Assembly (NCBI RefSeq): GCF_029982035.1
Contig: NZ_CP104166.1
Coordinates: forward strand, 930,001-994,000
Source: Megaera polyxenophila
Lineage (GTDB): Bacteria; Pseudomonadota; Alphaproteobacteria; Rickettsiales; Rickettsiaceae
Direction: 5' to 3'
Length of the DNA stretch: 64,000 nucleotides
Part shown: positions 18,748 to 28,355 of the stretch, piece by piece
How positions within the stretch are numbered: position 1 is the stretch's first letter
How the letters are laid out: every line of letters begins with the position of its first letter
Made by a program: the position numbers and the translations under genes
Notes under the pieces: generated by a model
Told to the model about the DNA's origin: nothing
The model's database searches: none
Seen by the model: the letters and a program-made list of their open reading frames with translations, nothing else

Positions 18748-19810
18748 CATCATTATGGCGAACACTTCTTTCACGTCTTGGCCACATAATTTGTAAAACT
18801 GAACCTATTTTTAGATAATTCTGGCAGAGATTTTTGTAAAAGTGTTGATAATTTCTAATATTGTGGCTGGTAACTACATATTTATTAAACGAATTTTTAA
18901 AAAGCTGATTGATGATTTTTCTGGTTACAAATTTTGAATTTCCTATACTATAAAATATATAAAAACAAATACAGCATATCTAAAACAGGATACTAAAGCT
19001 AATCCGTCTTTTTTAACAGGTGAAGGGTGTTTTTTAGGTGATTCGGTAGTTGCCGGTTTAGATTTAGCTAGTTATAGCAGTGAACCGCCACGCACAATAA
19101 ATTATTATACCCCTAAATTATCCATAAATGACTCCAGTAAAATACAACTCGGCGTATCTTATACACCTGATACGGCTAATACGGGTGTAGATAATCCATC
19201 AGTAAAATCAGACGGGATCAGAAAACACGGAATATATGCAAACGGTGTTGATAGATTTGAAATAGACAGGTCTATCAAGGATGCAGTTACTATAGGTTTA
19301 TCATTAGAACAAAAATTAGCAGAAGACGTAGAATTGAAGTTAACTACCACCGGTGAGTACGGTAAGTCTGTGGGTAAAATCAAGAAATTTACCAATAAGG
19401 ACGATAAAAACCCTCAAGAATATAAGTTCCATAACTTGGGAACTTTTAACATAGGAGCTGAACTAAAAGTAAACAATTTTAAATATAATGCATGTTATGG
19501 TTCTTTTGAAAAAAGTTTTTCCAATAAAGAATTACATAAAACGGGTTTAAAGACTCATTATTATAATGCAGGAGCAGCTTATAAATATAATGCTACAACA
19601 ATTACATTATCTTATTTCGGTTCAGAACAATTCAAAAATAAAGTTGATAGTGTAAAACTGAATATCAGTCATTTATTAGCTCCTGGATTAAAACCTTATG
19701 TAGAGCTTCATAATTATAGATTAAAGGGAAAACCTGAATTTTATTCGGAGTTAAAAGCAAGAAAAGTAAAAGGAGTTGTTGCTCTTATAGGTATAAAGTT
19801 AACCATATAG

Positions 19811-19993
19811 TAACTGTTAAAAATATAGTTAACTTTATTGAAGCTGTTGAACAGTAAAATTTAGAAGAAAACAAAATTTTTATTGAATGAGGTAAAAATG
19901 TCAAAACTAAAAAATCAGAATTTAGTTTACTAAATCAAGTGCAATGTTAAAATGGCTGGATTCCAGGTTTTAAACTAATTAATGAGGATAATC
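19811..19993 (+). other. porin to HU intergenic region
   Basis: No gene. GAGG precedes the chosen HU start at 19994. No clear terminator for the porin is visible. Confidence 0.4.
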
Positions 19994-20275
19994 ATGCATA
20001 AGGAAGAATTTAGTAAACATATTGCCCTGCTACATAATATTACCCAAAAAGATGCTCACGATGTTATTGATATATTTACCTCATCGGTAATTGATGCAAT
20101 GAAACAAGGTAAGGAAATATCACTGGTTGGTTTCGGTCATTTTACTATCGGTAAGATTCCGGCTCGGACAGGACGTAATCCAAGAACCGGTGCAACCTTA
20201 AATATTCCTGCTTATAATCAACCAAAGTTCAAGGTTGGGCAAAAATTAAAGGATGCCGTCAATCCTTCACGTTAG
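19994..20275 (+). CDS. hup: HU/IHF-family DNA-binding protein
   Basis: 93 residues. I chose the ATG at 19994 (MHKEEFSKHI) rather than 19982 because GAGG lies at the right distance. The diagnostic GRNPRTGATLNIPAYNQPKF is present, where the arm proline intercalates into DNA, and the end KLKDAVN is typical. The protein bends and compacts DNA. A paralogue lies at 46196-46474. Confidence 0.92.
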   Translation: MHKEEFSKHIALLHNITQKDAHDVIDIFTSSVIDAMKQGKEISLVGFGHFTIGKIPARTGRNPRTGATLNIPAYNQPKFKVGQKLKDAVNPSR

Positions 20276-20440
20276 GGTTTCGATACCTGCTATAAGGTTA
20301 GAGACAACAAGGATTTTCTGATATACCCGATATCGTTTTCTGCTTATGGATAATTCCTTGCTAATCCAATCCTAACTGTTATTAGATCTTTATACTGGCA
20401 GGTTTACTATCTCTTAGCGGTAAGTCCTATCAAGTCAACC

Positions 20441-23227
20441 CTAAACCGGAAGTATCACCGTAAAAGTTGCTCCCTTTTTTCCATCACTTTCGGCCTTAAT
20501 AGTACCGCCATGAACCTCTAGAATACGTTTACAAACAGCAAGGCCGACACCTCTTCCCCCTGCGGGAGTACGAGTTCTGGAGCTGACAGTAAAAGGCTCA
20601 AATATCTCATAAAGCTCTTCTTTAGGTATACCAATTCCTTCATCGGATAAACTTAAGCGTACGTGATTCCTGTCTTGATTCAAGGTAATGGTAATCCGAC
20701 CTTCTTTACAATAACTAATAGTATTGATAACCAAATTATCCAGTAACTGAATCATATAATTCCTGTCAGCGTTGATCATTATATTTTCTTCAACATTTAA
20801 AATACATTCTCTATCTTCCTTATTCTCATCATACAGTTTACGACAGGTCTCTACCCTCTCATATACCAGATCGCTAAAATTAAACTTCTCTTTCTGAAGT
20901 TTATAACGAGGTTTACTTAAATCAGACAGAGTGGCAAGATTCTCATCAAATACTTTAAGGTTATGGGCACTTTTTACAATTACGTCAATAGCCTGCTTTT
21001 TCTGGTCATCAGTTAGCTTATCATAACCTGCTTGCAGAGTCTCGGCCATACTTATTACTCCGGTCATAGGTGCATGATATTCGTGGTTCATATTACGGAT
21101 AAATTCAGTTTTAAGAGCCAATGCCTCTTCTACTTCTTTTTCCCTTGTTTCTATTCTACTGCTCAAGTGCCTGTTCTTTTCTTTTGTAAACTCCTGATAT
21201 TGCTGGTTAGGTTTTAAGAAAAATATTAGTGAACTGCTAATCAATAAAAGCAAATAAATTATTTTAAATTGCGACGAGGTAAAACCAAATTCAACAATAC
21301 CTAATGGGTGATAATGTTCATAACAGAAACTAACCAGAGTAACTCCAAATAAAATGTTAAATAATGATACTGTCCACTTACTCAGTGAAGATATGACGAT
21401 AATGTTTATCATAAACGCCATTAGCTGAATTTCAGAAAACTCACTAACGAGTACAATTAAAAAAGAAAAGCACACTAATACTGCCAAACTGACAAAATTC
21501 CATAGTATACCGACCAACTTTTTTTCTTTCCATTTTTGAAGCCATAATGGATAGCTAATAAGAAGCGCTGCACTACAGAGAGTTACCGGGTACAATATAT
21601 TGAATAGTTTAGCATAACGCAGTTGATACTCTTTTTCTAAAGTATGTGTACTACTAAAAATAGAAATCATTACAAAAAAGCCCAGTATTGAAATCAAACC
21701 CTCACCGTAAGGACAGTTATTTTTACAGATATCTACAATATTAAGGGATTTAATCTCCGACCAGAACTCTTTGAGTTTCCTCTTCCTTTCTTTGCGAACC
21801 CTCATTAGATCGCTATTATCCTTAATACCGACCCAACCTCCCGGTTGTTTGAGAACATAATGGCTACTCATTAAAACCGTTAGATTAGCGAGCATACCAA
21901 TCACTATGCTGTTCACGGCTTTTATATCGAGCACTTTCCAGGCCAGAACAGTCAGTAACCCCGCTGCCATTCCCAATAACACGGATTTTTCCGAACTCCT
22001 GAATCCCAGCAGTGACATTAAAAATGGAACACTTACAATTGGCATATAAAATGAATTAGCTAGAATGAATAACTGTAAAAGACCGCTCTCACTTCCATAT
22101 AAAGCTAAAACTATCCCGGCAAAACCTATTAGATATGATACAATACGAGCTGAGAATAATTCATTTTTAATAAACTTAATTCTTAAAGGTTTACAAAAAT
22201 CATGAACAATAATAACGGCGGTAGCATTGATATAACTATCAACCGTAGACATAACCATTGCCATTACCCCGGCTAGAATTATTCCTTTTAATCCTACAGC
22301 AGCATAATCAGAAACCAGATATTTTATTACACCCTGTGATGGTAGATTAGGATTAATAGACAGTACTAATACTCCAATAAAACAAATAATTGCTCCAATT
22401 ACAAAACAGACCACAGCTGCTACAAGAAAAGACCTTGTAACCTGTATTGTATTTTTTGCCATAGCAACCCTTTGGAAAGTTGCAACGCTAAATCCAGGAA
22501 TCGCAAAAAAGAAAAATATAAAAAGATGATAAAGTGATTGAGGTTCTGAAAAATCAAAAACCTTTTTATAATCAAAAATAGGGTTGGTATTTATCGTATA
22601 TGTAATAGCGTCAATATTCTCCAGGCTTTCCAGAAGAAAATAGGCAAGCGTAGGCATTACAACAGTAAAAGTCAGAAACTGTATTACATCTGTAAAAGTA
22701 ACTGATTTTATTCCTCCTAAAGCGGAATATGAGGTTACTATAATTCCCGCTAATAAAATACCGTATATGTTGGCAAAACCAAGAGCATATTCAAACATCA
22801 TGCCGGCTATCCTGAACTGCATGGCAATTAGACCGCTAATACCTATGAACCCTGAAATTGCCGTAACTATCTGGACCCTCCTCCCAAATAAATCCCCCAT
22901 AGCCGATGCGATAGACACTTTACCTAAAAACTCTTTCATACGCGGGGCAAAAAACAAGGCTATTAGCGATAGACAGAGAATATCACCAAGCAAAGTAACC
23001 CATATAAAATGCAAACCGTTACTATAAGATTCGGGAATAAGAGTACAGAAAAATCCACCGCCAATCCAGGTAGCAACTATCGTTGCCGAAATTGTAGCAG
23101 TGCTGAAATTCCTATCACCTATAGCATATTCCTTTATGTTTCTAATTCCCCTACTTGAAGAAAGACCGAGCCACAAATTAGCTACCAAAAACCCGGTAAA
23201 TATTACTGAGTCCATGTTAAAGTTCAT
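20441..23227 (-). CDS. sodium/solute symporter fused to a sensor histidine kinase
   Basis: 928 residues. Residues 1 to about 460 form a multi-pass SSS (PutP-type) transporter; further membrane segments follow at about 510-670. The kinase has an H-box FIRNMNHEYHAPMTGV, N-box LLDNLVINT, G1 LSDEGIGIP and G2 GGRGVGLAVCKRILEVHGG. There is no receiver domain. The layout resembles CbrA of gammaproteobacteria and similar rickettsial proteins, where uptake or binding of a substrate controls the kinase. AGGGG precedes the ATG. Intact, with the GNAT gene just upstream. Confidence 0.9.
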   Translation of the reverse strand: MNFNMDSVIFTGFLVANLWLGLSSSRGIRNIKEYAIGDRNFSTATISATIVATWIGGGFFCTLIPESYSNGLHFIWVTLLGDILCLSLIALFFAPRMKEFLGKVSIASAMGDLFGRRVQIVTAISGFIGISGLIAMQFRIAGMMFEYALGFANIYGILLAGIIVTSYSALGGIKSVTFTDVIQFLTFTVVMPTLAYFLLESLENIDAITYTINTNPIFDYKKVFDFSEPQSLYHLFIFFFFAIPGFSVATFQRVAMAKNTIQVTRSFLVAAVVCFVIGAIICFIGVLVLSINPNLPSQGVIKYLVSDYAAVGLKGIILAGVMAMVMSTVDSYINATAVIIVHDFCKPLRIKFIKNELFSARIVSYLIGFAGIVLALYGSESGLLQLFILANSFYMPIVSVPFLMSLLGFRSSEKSVLLGMAAGLLTVLAWKVLDIKAVNSIVIGMLANLTVLMSSHYVLKQPGGWVGIKDNSDLMRVRKERKRKLKEFWSEIKSLNIVDICKNNCPYGEGLISILGFFVMISIFSSTHTLEKEYQLRYAKLFNILYPVTLCSAALLISYPLWLQKWKEKKLVGILWNFVSLAVLVCFSFLIVLVSEFSEIQLMAFMINIIVISSLSKWTVSLFNILFGVTLVSFCYEHYHPLGIVEFGFTSSQFKIIYLLLLISSSLIFFLKPNQQYQEFTKEKNRHLSSRIETREKEVEEALALKTEFIRNMNHEYHAPMTGVISMAETLQAGYDKLTDDQKKQAIDVIVKSAHNLKVFDENLATLSDLSKPRYKLQKEKFNFSDLVYERVETCRKLYDENKEDRECILNVEENIMINADRNYMIQLLDNLVINTISYCKEGRITITLNQDRNHVRLSLSDEGIGIPKEELYEIFEPFTVSSRTRTPAGGRGVGLAVCKRILEVHGGTIKAESDGKKGATFTVILPV

Positions 23228-23248
23228 ACCGTTTCCCCTACTTATCCG

Positions 23249-23686
23249 TTAAAGAATTTTTATCATGCTGATTGATGGGATATTATGAAAATAGACTTCT
23301 CCGTTTTCCTTAAAACCAAACTGTTGGTAAAAATCCAGCATCGCTTTATCGCTTATAGAGAGCCTTATTATTTCTGCCTTTCGGCTATTTCTTACTTCAT
23401 TAATAACCCGTTTCATAAGTTCCCTTCCGTACCCCTGATTCCTGTATTCCTTAATAACCGTTACCCTGGCTAAATCTGCTATACCGTTTTCATACATTAT
23501 TCTAACTATACCGATTATCTGTTTTCCCTGTACAAGAACGTAATGATCACCTTTTATATCAGTTATGCTAAACTCTTCCTTGATTTTTCTCTGATATTCA
23601 CCGAGATAAACTCTACATCTAATAATCAGATAAGTTATTAGATAACCCAAATTATAAAAGTAAACCGGTTTTAGTAATAACGTCAC
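23249..23686 (-). CDS. GNAT-family N-acetyltransferase
   Basis: 145 residues from GTG 23686. The acetyl-CoA loop is visible as VIKEYRNQGYGRELM, preceded by strand IADLARVTV and followed by LDFYQQFGFKENG. The substrate is unknown. It lies 21 bases upstream of the symporter-kinase and is probably co-transcribed. The extra about 35 N-terminal residues (LLLKPVYFYNLGYLITYLII) are unusual, so a later start is possible. Confidence 0.8.
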   Translation of the reverse strand: MTLLLKPVYFYNLGYLITYLIIRCRVYLGEYQRKIKEEFSITDIKGDHYVLVQGKQIIGIVRIMYENGIADLARVTVIKEYRNQGYGRELMKRVINEVRNSRKAEIIRLSISDKAMLDFYQQFGFKENGEVYFHNIPSISMIKIL

Positions 23687-23863
23687 TTTAGCGTATTTTT
23701 GCCTTTGAAATAAAATTAATGTTAACTTTATTTATACATGATCAAATTTGCATGTTCCATACCTAATTTAATTTTAGTTGTAAGAGCATGGAACTTGTAA
23801 TAACCTGTTTAGATTCGTTAGGTACTTCGGTACTTATAAAATATATTGAACTATTTTTAGAAG

Positions 23864-24823
23864 ATGCAACACGAGGATATAGAGAATCTAGCTACTATTT
23901 TAAATAATTCAGGCCATTACAGAGTCACTAAAAAATATCAGAGGCCGGAATATTATAATACCGGCGATGAAGATGATAAAATGATCGCTGTTTTTCTGGA
24001 TATTGAAACAACAGGTTTATCCTATACACAGGATAAATTGATAGAACTTGGAATGGTCAAGTTTGAATATAACAGGCACGGCTCCATCTTTCGCCTGCTG
24101 GGTGATTTTAGCGGCTATCAAGATCCGGGCATCCCGATAACTGAGTATATTACAGAACTTACGGGAGTTAACGATGATATGGTAAAAGGCCAGAAAATAC
24201 AAGAAAATGCAGTTGCTAATTACTTGCAGGATGTTGACCTGATTATCGCTCACAACGCTCAGTTTGATCGTACATTCCTTGAAACCACCTTCCCTTCGCT
24301 TCCACCAAAAGCTTGGGGTTGTCTAATGTATGACGTTGACTGGGATAAAGAAGGGATCTCAAGTCGTAAACTCGAATACATTGCTTATAAATTCGGGTTT
24401 TTCCATGAAGGACACAGAGCAATAAATGATTGTCTCGCAGGTGTTCACCTTTTAGCGCAGCAGTTACCAAAATCACAGGTACCGGTATTAAAAGAGTTAC
24501 TTACTCAATCTAAGGCTATCAGGTTCAAGCTATATGCAGTTAACTCTCCATATGATAGTAAAGAACTGTTAAAAGCACGAGGTTATAGATGGAGCATGAG
24601 TCAGAACGATAAATATAGGGCCTGGTCTATTGAACTGAACGAAGATAAGGTAGCCGAGGAAATAAATTACCTACGCTCTAACATCTACAATACATCTTCG
24701 ATTAATATACCTGTAGAAATATTTGATGCTTATAGCAGATTCTCAAGTACAAACAATAAATCCAATAATCATGTAAAATACCGAGATAAGCTGGAATGGT
24801 TTCAAAAACTGTGTACCTCTTAA
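23864..24823 (+). CDS. DEDDh 3'-5' exonuclease (DnaQ-like)
   Basis: 319 residues. The exonuclease domain (about 42-200) has FLDIETTGL, then IIAHNAQFDRTFL, and HRAINDCLAGVHLL, which give the DEDDh metal ligands. A C-terminal domain (about 210-290) has LLKARGYRWS and YRAWSIEL, seen in proofreading-like nucleases. Ten bases separate it from the RecD2-type helicase, so they likely form a repair operon. No polymerase domain. Confidence 0.88.
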   Translation: MQHEDIENLATILNNSGHYRVTKKYQRPEYYNTGDEDDKMIAVFLDIETTGLSYTQDKLIELGMVKFEYNRHGSIFRLLGDFSGYQDPGIPITEYITELTGVNDDMVKGQKIQENAVANYLQDVDLIIAHNAQFDRTFLETTFPSLPPKAWGCLMYDVDWDKEGISSRKLEYIAYKFGFFHEGHRAINDCLAGVHLLAQQLPKSQVPVLKELLTQSKAIRFKLYAVNSPYDSKELLKARGYRWSMSQNDKYRAWSIELNEDKVAEEINYLRSNIYNTSSINIPVEIFDAYSRFSSTNNKSNNHVKYRDKLEWFQKLCTS

Positions 24824-24833
24824 AAAGATACAC

Positions 24834-27011
24834 ATGAGCATACATAATCAAAATGTTAAAGAATATCTATCGGGTAACATCGAGCGCATTACTTATCATA
24901 ATCCTGAAAACGGGTTTTGCGTTTTAAGGGTTAAGGTTAAAAACCACAAGGATCTAGTCACCGTTACAGGCAGCGTCCCTTCCGTATCTGCCGGGGAATA
25001 TATCAAATGTAGCGGCATTTGGTACAATGATCGCAATCATGGCAAGCAATTTAAAGCTGATTTTCTGAAAGCTCTTCCACCGGATACTTTAGAAGGAATT
25101 GAAAAATATTTAGGCTCCGGTCTTATCAAAGGAATAGGAGCTCATTTTGCTAAAAAGTTGGTTACTGCATTTGGTGATCAAGTTTTTGATGTAATTGAAC
25201 ACAAACCGGAATTATTATCTACTTTAGACGGAATAGGTAAAATTAGAGCAAATAGTATTTGCAATAACTGGAAGGATCAAAAAATTGTACGGGAAATCAT
25301 GATCTTTCTTCAATCTCATGGGGTCGGTACAACAAGAGCAACCAGAATATTTAAAACCTATGGGGAAGAAGCAATTGCCATAGTATCCAAGGATCCATAC
25401 CAATTAGCTAAAGACATAAGGGGTATTGGATTCGTTTCAGCAGATACGATTGCCTCTAACTTAGGTATTGCAAAAGATTCTCTTATCCGTGCTAGAGCCG
25501 GTTTGTCTTATGCATTATTAGAAGCAACTTCCAATGGGCATTGCGCCCTACCCTTGGAGACCTTAATAGAAAACACTCAGAAATTACTTGGTATAGATTC
25601 CAGTTTAGTAAAGCTGGCTATTGAAAAAGAAATTGAATCAAAAACCATTATTTGTGATCTTATAGAAGATAAGCCATGCATATTCCTAGCTAGTTATCAC
25701 TTCTATGAAAAACAGATAGCAAAGATGCTCTTATCTATTGATAAAGAAGATGTACCATGGGGGAATAATAACTCACAAGAGTTAATTCCCGAAATAGAAC
25801 AAAAGCTGAGTATCCGGTTAGCAGATAACCAGAAAGAAGCTATTATCAAAGCTCTATCAAAAAGACTTATGGTTATTACCGGCGGTCCCGGTACCGGCAA
25901 AACAACTTTAGTAAAAGCTCTGCTTAAACTATTAGAACTTAAAAAGCTTAATGTCAAACTTTGTGCTCCAACCGGTAGAGCCGCTAAACGTCTAAGTGAA
26001 ACAACCGGCCTGGATGCAACCACTATACATAGATTATTAGAAATTAACTCTTCAGGAGGAGGTTTTAAGTATAATGAGGACAATAGACTTATATGTGATT
26101 ATTTAATAGTTGATGAAAGCTCAATGATTGATGTCACTTTATTTTATGCTTTGATAAAAGCTCTACCCGATCATATTGGTCTTTTATTAGTCGGTGATGT
26201 GGATCAATTACCTTCTGTTGGTGCAGGACAGGTGCTAAAAGACGTTATTAATTCCAGTATCATTACAACCGTGAGATTAAATCAGATTTTTCGCCAATCG
26301 GAAAGCAGTGCGATAATCACTAATGCCCATAAGGTTAATAAAGGTATATTACCTGATTTAAACTTCCATAAAGGTAATAGTGACTTTTACTTTATCAAAG
26401 CAGAGCCGGGAGACGATATTATCAATAAGATAATTACTATCACATGCGATAGAATACCTAGGAAATTTAATCTGAATCCCATAAATGATATTCAATTATT
26501 ATGCCCCATGCAAAGAGGTGGCATTGGAGCAAGATCACTTAATACTGAATTACAGAAAGTATTAAACCCAAATTATGAAAAAGGGATTACAAAATTTGGA
26601 CAGATTTTTGCAGTCGGTGATAAAGTAATGCAAACGGAAAATAACTACGACAAGGATACTTATAACGGAGATATCGGTGTAATTAGTGCTATCAATCAGG
26701 AAGAACAAGAGGTAACTATTGATTTTTACGGCAATAAGGTAGTATATGACTATGATGATTTGGATCAAATCACCCTGGCCTATGCAACCACCATACATAA
26801 ATCACAAGGATCAGAGTATCCGGCAGTTATTATTCCTATTACCATGCAAAGTTACATGATGCTTAGGCGTAATCTTGTTTATACGGCAATTACACGTGGT
26901 AAGAAACTTGTAGTTATTATCGGAGAGAAAAAAGCTTTTGCCATGGCGGTAAAAGATGGAAAAAGCTCTAATAGATATTCCAGGCTAAAAGATTGGTTAC
27001 AATTTCAATAA
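24834..27011 (+). CDS. recD2: RecD2-type ATP-dependent DNA helicase
   Basis: 725 residues, SF1B helicase. An N-terminal OB-like region (10-80) is followed by helix-hairpin-helix repeats (SGLIKGIGAHFAKKLV, LLSTLDGIGKIRANSI). The motor has Walker A VITGGPGTGKTTLVK, motif II IVDESSMID, GDVDQLPSVGAGQVL and YATTIHKSQGSEYP. RecD2 unwinds 5'-3' without RecBC. Length matches the family. Translationally close to the exonuclease upstream, with which it probably works. Confidence 0.9.
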   Translation: MSIHNQNVKEYLSGNIERITYHNPENGFCVLRVKVKNHKDLVTVTGSVPSVSAGEYIKCSGIWYNDRNHGKQFKADFLKALPPDTLEGIEKYLGSGLIKGIGAHFAKKLVTAFGDQVFDVIEHKPELLSTLDGIGKIRANSICNNWKDQKIVREIMIFLQSHGVGTTRATRIFKTYGEEAIAIVSKDPYQLAKDIRGIGFVSADTIASNLGIAKDSLIRARAGLSYALLEATSNGHCALPLETLIENTQKLLGIDSSLVKLAIEKEIESKTIICDLIEDKPCIFLASYHFYEKQIAKMLLSIDKEDVPWGNNNSQELIPEIEQKLSIRLADNQKEAIIKALSKRLMVITGGPGTGKTTLVKALLKLLELKKLNVKLCAPTGRAAKRLSETTGLDATTIHRLLEINSSGGGFKYNEDNRLICDYLIVDESSMIDVTLFYALIKALPDHIGLLLVGDVDQLPSVGAGQVLKDVINSSIITTVRLNQIFRQSESSAIITNAHKVNKGILPDLNFHKGNSDFYFIKAEPGDDIINKIITITCDRIPRKFNLNPINDIQLLCPMQRGGIGARSLNTELQKVLNPNYEKGITKFGQIFAVGDKVMQTENNYDKDTYNGDIGVISAINQEEQEVTIDFYGNKVVYDYDDLDQITLAYATTIHKSQGSEYPAVIIPITMQSYMMLRRNLVYTAITRGKKLVVIIGEKKAFAMAVKDGKSSNRYSRLKDWLQFQ

Positions 27012-27180
27012 TGATTTGTGAGATATACCGGACAAAAAATTTAGACAAAAATTCAGGTAGTGTTGTTTCTAAATCAGGTAAGATAAAAAACTTTAAAACC
27101 TTGACAGTAAGAAGAAAATTATGTATCTTTTTCTGGAAAATTAAGTTTTATATTTTATCAAATAAGAATAGGAATTAACC

Positions 27181-27474
27181 ATGTCTCGTAAATGCGAATT
27201 AACAGGTGTTGGGGTACAGTTCGGTAATAACGTATCTCACTCTCAAAGAAAAACCAGAAGGCGTTTTGAGCCTAACATTAAAATTGTTAAGTGCCACAGT
27301 GAATTAACGGGTCAGGAATATAAGCTGAAAGTAGTTGCACGATGCTTACGTAGCATTGAAAAAGCAGGAGGCTTTGATTCCTATATGCTAAACGCAAAAG
27401 TCTTTAAGATGTCTGATAATGCCAAATCTATTAGAAAAGAAATTAAAAAAATAAAATATAAGGTAGCAGCATGA
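27181..27474 (+). CDS. rpmB: 50S ribosomal protein L28
   Basis: 97 residues. MSRKCELTGVGVQFGNNVSH and RKTRRRFEPN are signature L28 sequence. The ATG is well separated from recD2, with AGGAATTAACC just upstream. The stop overlaps the rpmE start by ATGA, an arrangement that couples L28 and L31. Alphaproteobacterial in character and intact. Confidence 0.95.
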   Translation: MSRKCELTGVGVQFGNNVSHSQRKTRRRFEPNIKIVKCHSELTGQEYKLKVVARCLRSIEKAGGFDSYMLNAKVFKMSDNAKSIRKEIKKIKYKVAA

Positions 27475-27671
27475 GAAAAGACATTCATCCAAAATATCAG
27501 TCCCTAAAAATCAAAATCGGTAAAGATGAGTTTTTGACTTCTTCTACTCTACCAAGCGGTGAAATCCTAATGGACGTAGATTTCGTAAACATCCGGCTTG
27601 GAATAAGTCAACTCTTAATGTGGTAAATCAGTCCAATAAAAATGTCAGCGACTTTAACAAAAAATTTGCAG
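27471..27671 (+). pseudogene. rpmE: 50S ribosomal protein L31, frameshifted and cut by IS256
   Basis: Starts MRKDIHPKYQSL and reads as L31 through GEILMDVDF. One base is then missing near 27582-27585 and the frame ends at 27626. The +1 frame from 27586 still encodes the conserved rest (KHPAWNKSTLNVVNQ, then VSDFNKKFAGL). The IS256 end at 27672 removes the last few residues. So L31 is damaged twice. A second copy elsewhere, or loss of L31, is implied. Confidence 0.85.
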
Positions 27672-28355
27672 GGCTCTGTCTATTTAAGTGTGTAAATTCA
27701 AAAATAGGCACTTAAATTCTACCCTCAAATTTTATCAAAAAATGGGCCATAGCTTCTCCCCAATTTTGAATAGGCATACTCCATTTTCGCGTAATGTAAT
27801 CTATTGTCAAGTATAAAGTCTTAAAAACAGAATCATCGCTAGGAAAAACCCGCTTATTATTTGTCACTTTGCGTAATTGGCTATTTAGACCCTCTATCGC
27901 ATTGGTTGTATAAATTATCCGCCTAATAACCTCAGGATACTGTAAAAAAACTACCAGATTTTCCCAATTATTTTGCCAGGATTTTGCTATGTGGGGATAC
28001 TGTTTTCCCCATTTCAGATCAAAATCAGATAAGGCCCCTAGGGCTTCATCTTCAGTAACCGAGCCATATACTAACTTTAAATCAGCAGCAACTTTCTTCC
28101 TATCTTTATAGCTTACGTATGCTAAGCTGCTCCTTATTTGATGGACGATACACAACTGATGTTCAGTTTCCGGATATACGGCAGCTATAGCTTCACTCAT
28201 ACCGGTCAAATTATCACTACAGGCGATCAAGATATCTTTTAATCCTCTGTTTTTCATTTCAGTAAAATTATTTAGCCAAAATTTAGCTCCTTCGTTCTCA
28301 CTGATCCATAACCCTAAAATATCTTTCCTACCAGTTAAATCTATGCCCAAAGCTA

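Larger units (their letters stand above)
17141..18954 (+). mobile_element. IS91-type element, copy D (intact)
   Basis: The only copy with an uninterrupted transposase. The hairpin end follows CAAG directly. The distal end lies near 18950-18954, where the porin frame is recovered. No target duplication, as expected for rolling-circle transposition. Confidence 0.88.
16713..19810 (+). pseudogene. outer-membrane porin interrupted by IS91
   Basis: The first 142 codons (16713-17138) start with a signal peptide (MKTKITGFLTISLISVTVLA). They show porin features such as GAYASFESGF and VFLENNYGRIEAGSP. IS91 copy D enters at CAAG 17137-17140. The same protein resumes near 18955 (KTNTAYLKQDTKA) and runs in frame to 19810, ending in beta-strands (KVKGVVALIGIKLTI). 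The whole protein would be about 425 residues. The insertion should abolish this trimeric porin unless another copy exists. Confidence 0.85.
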
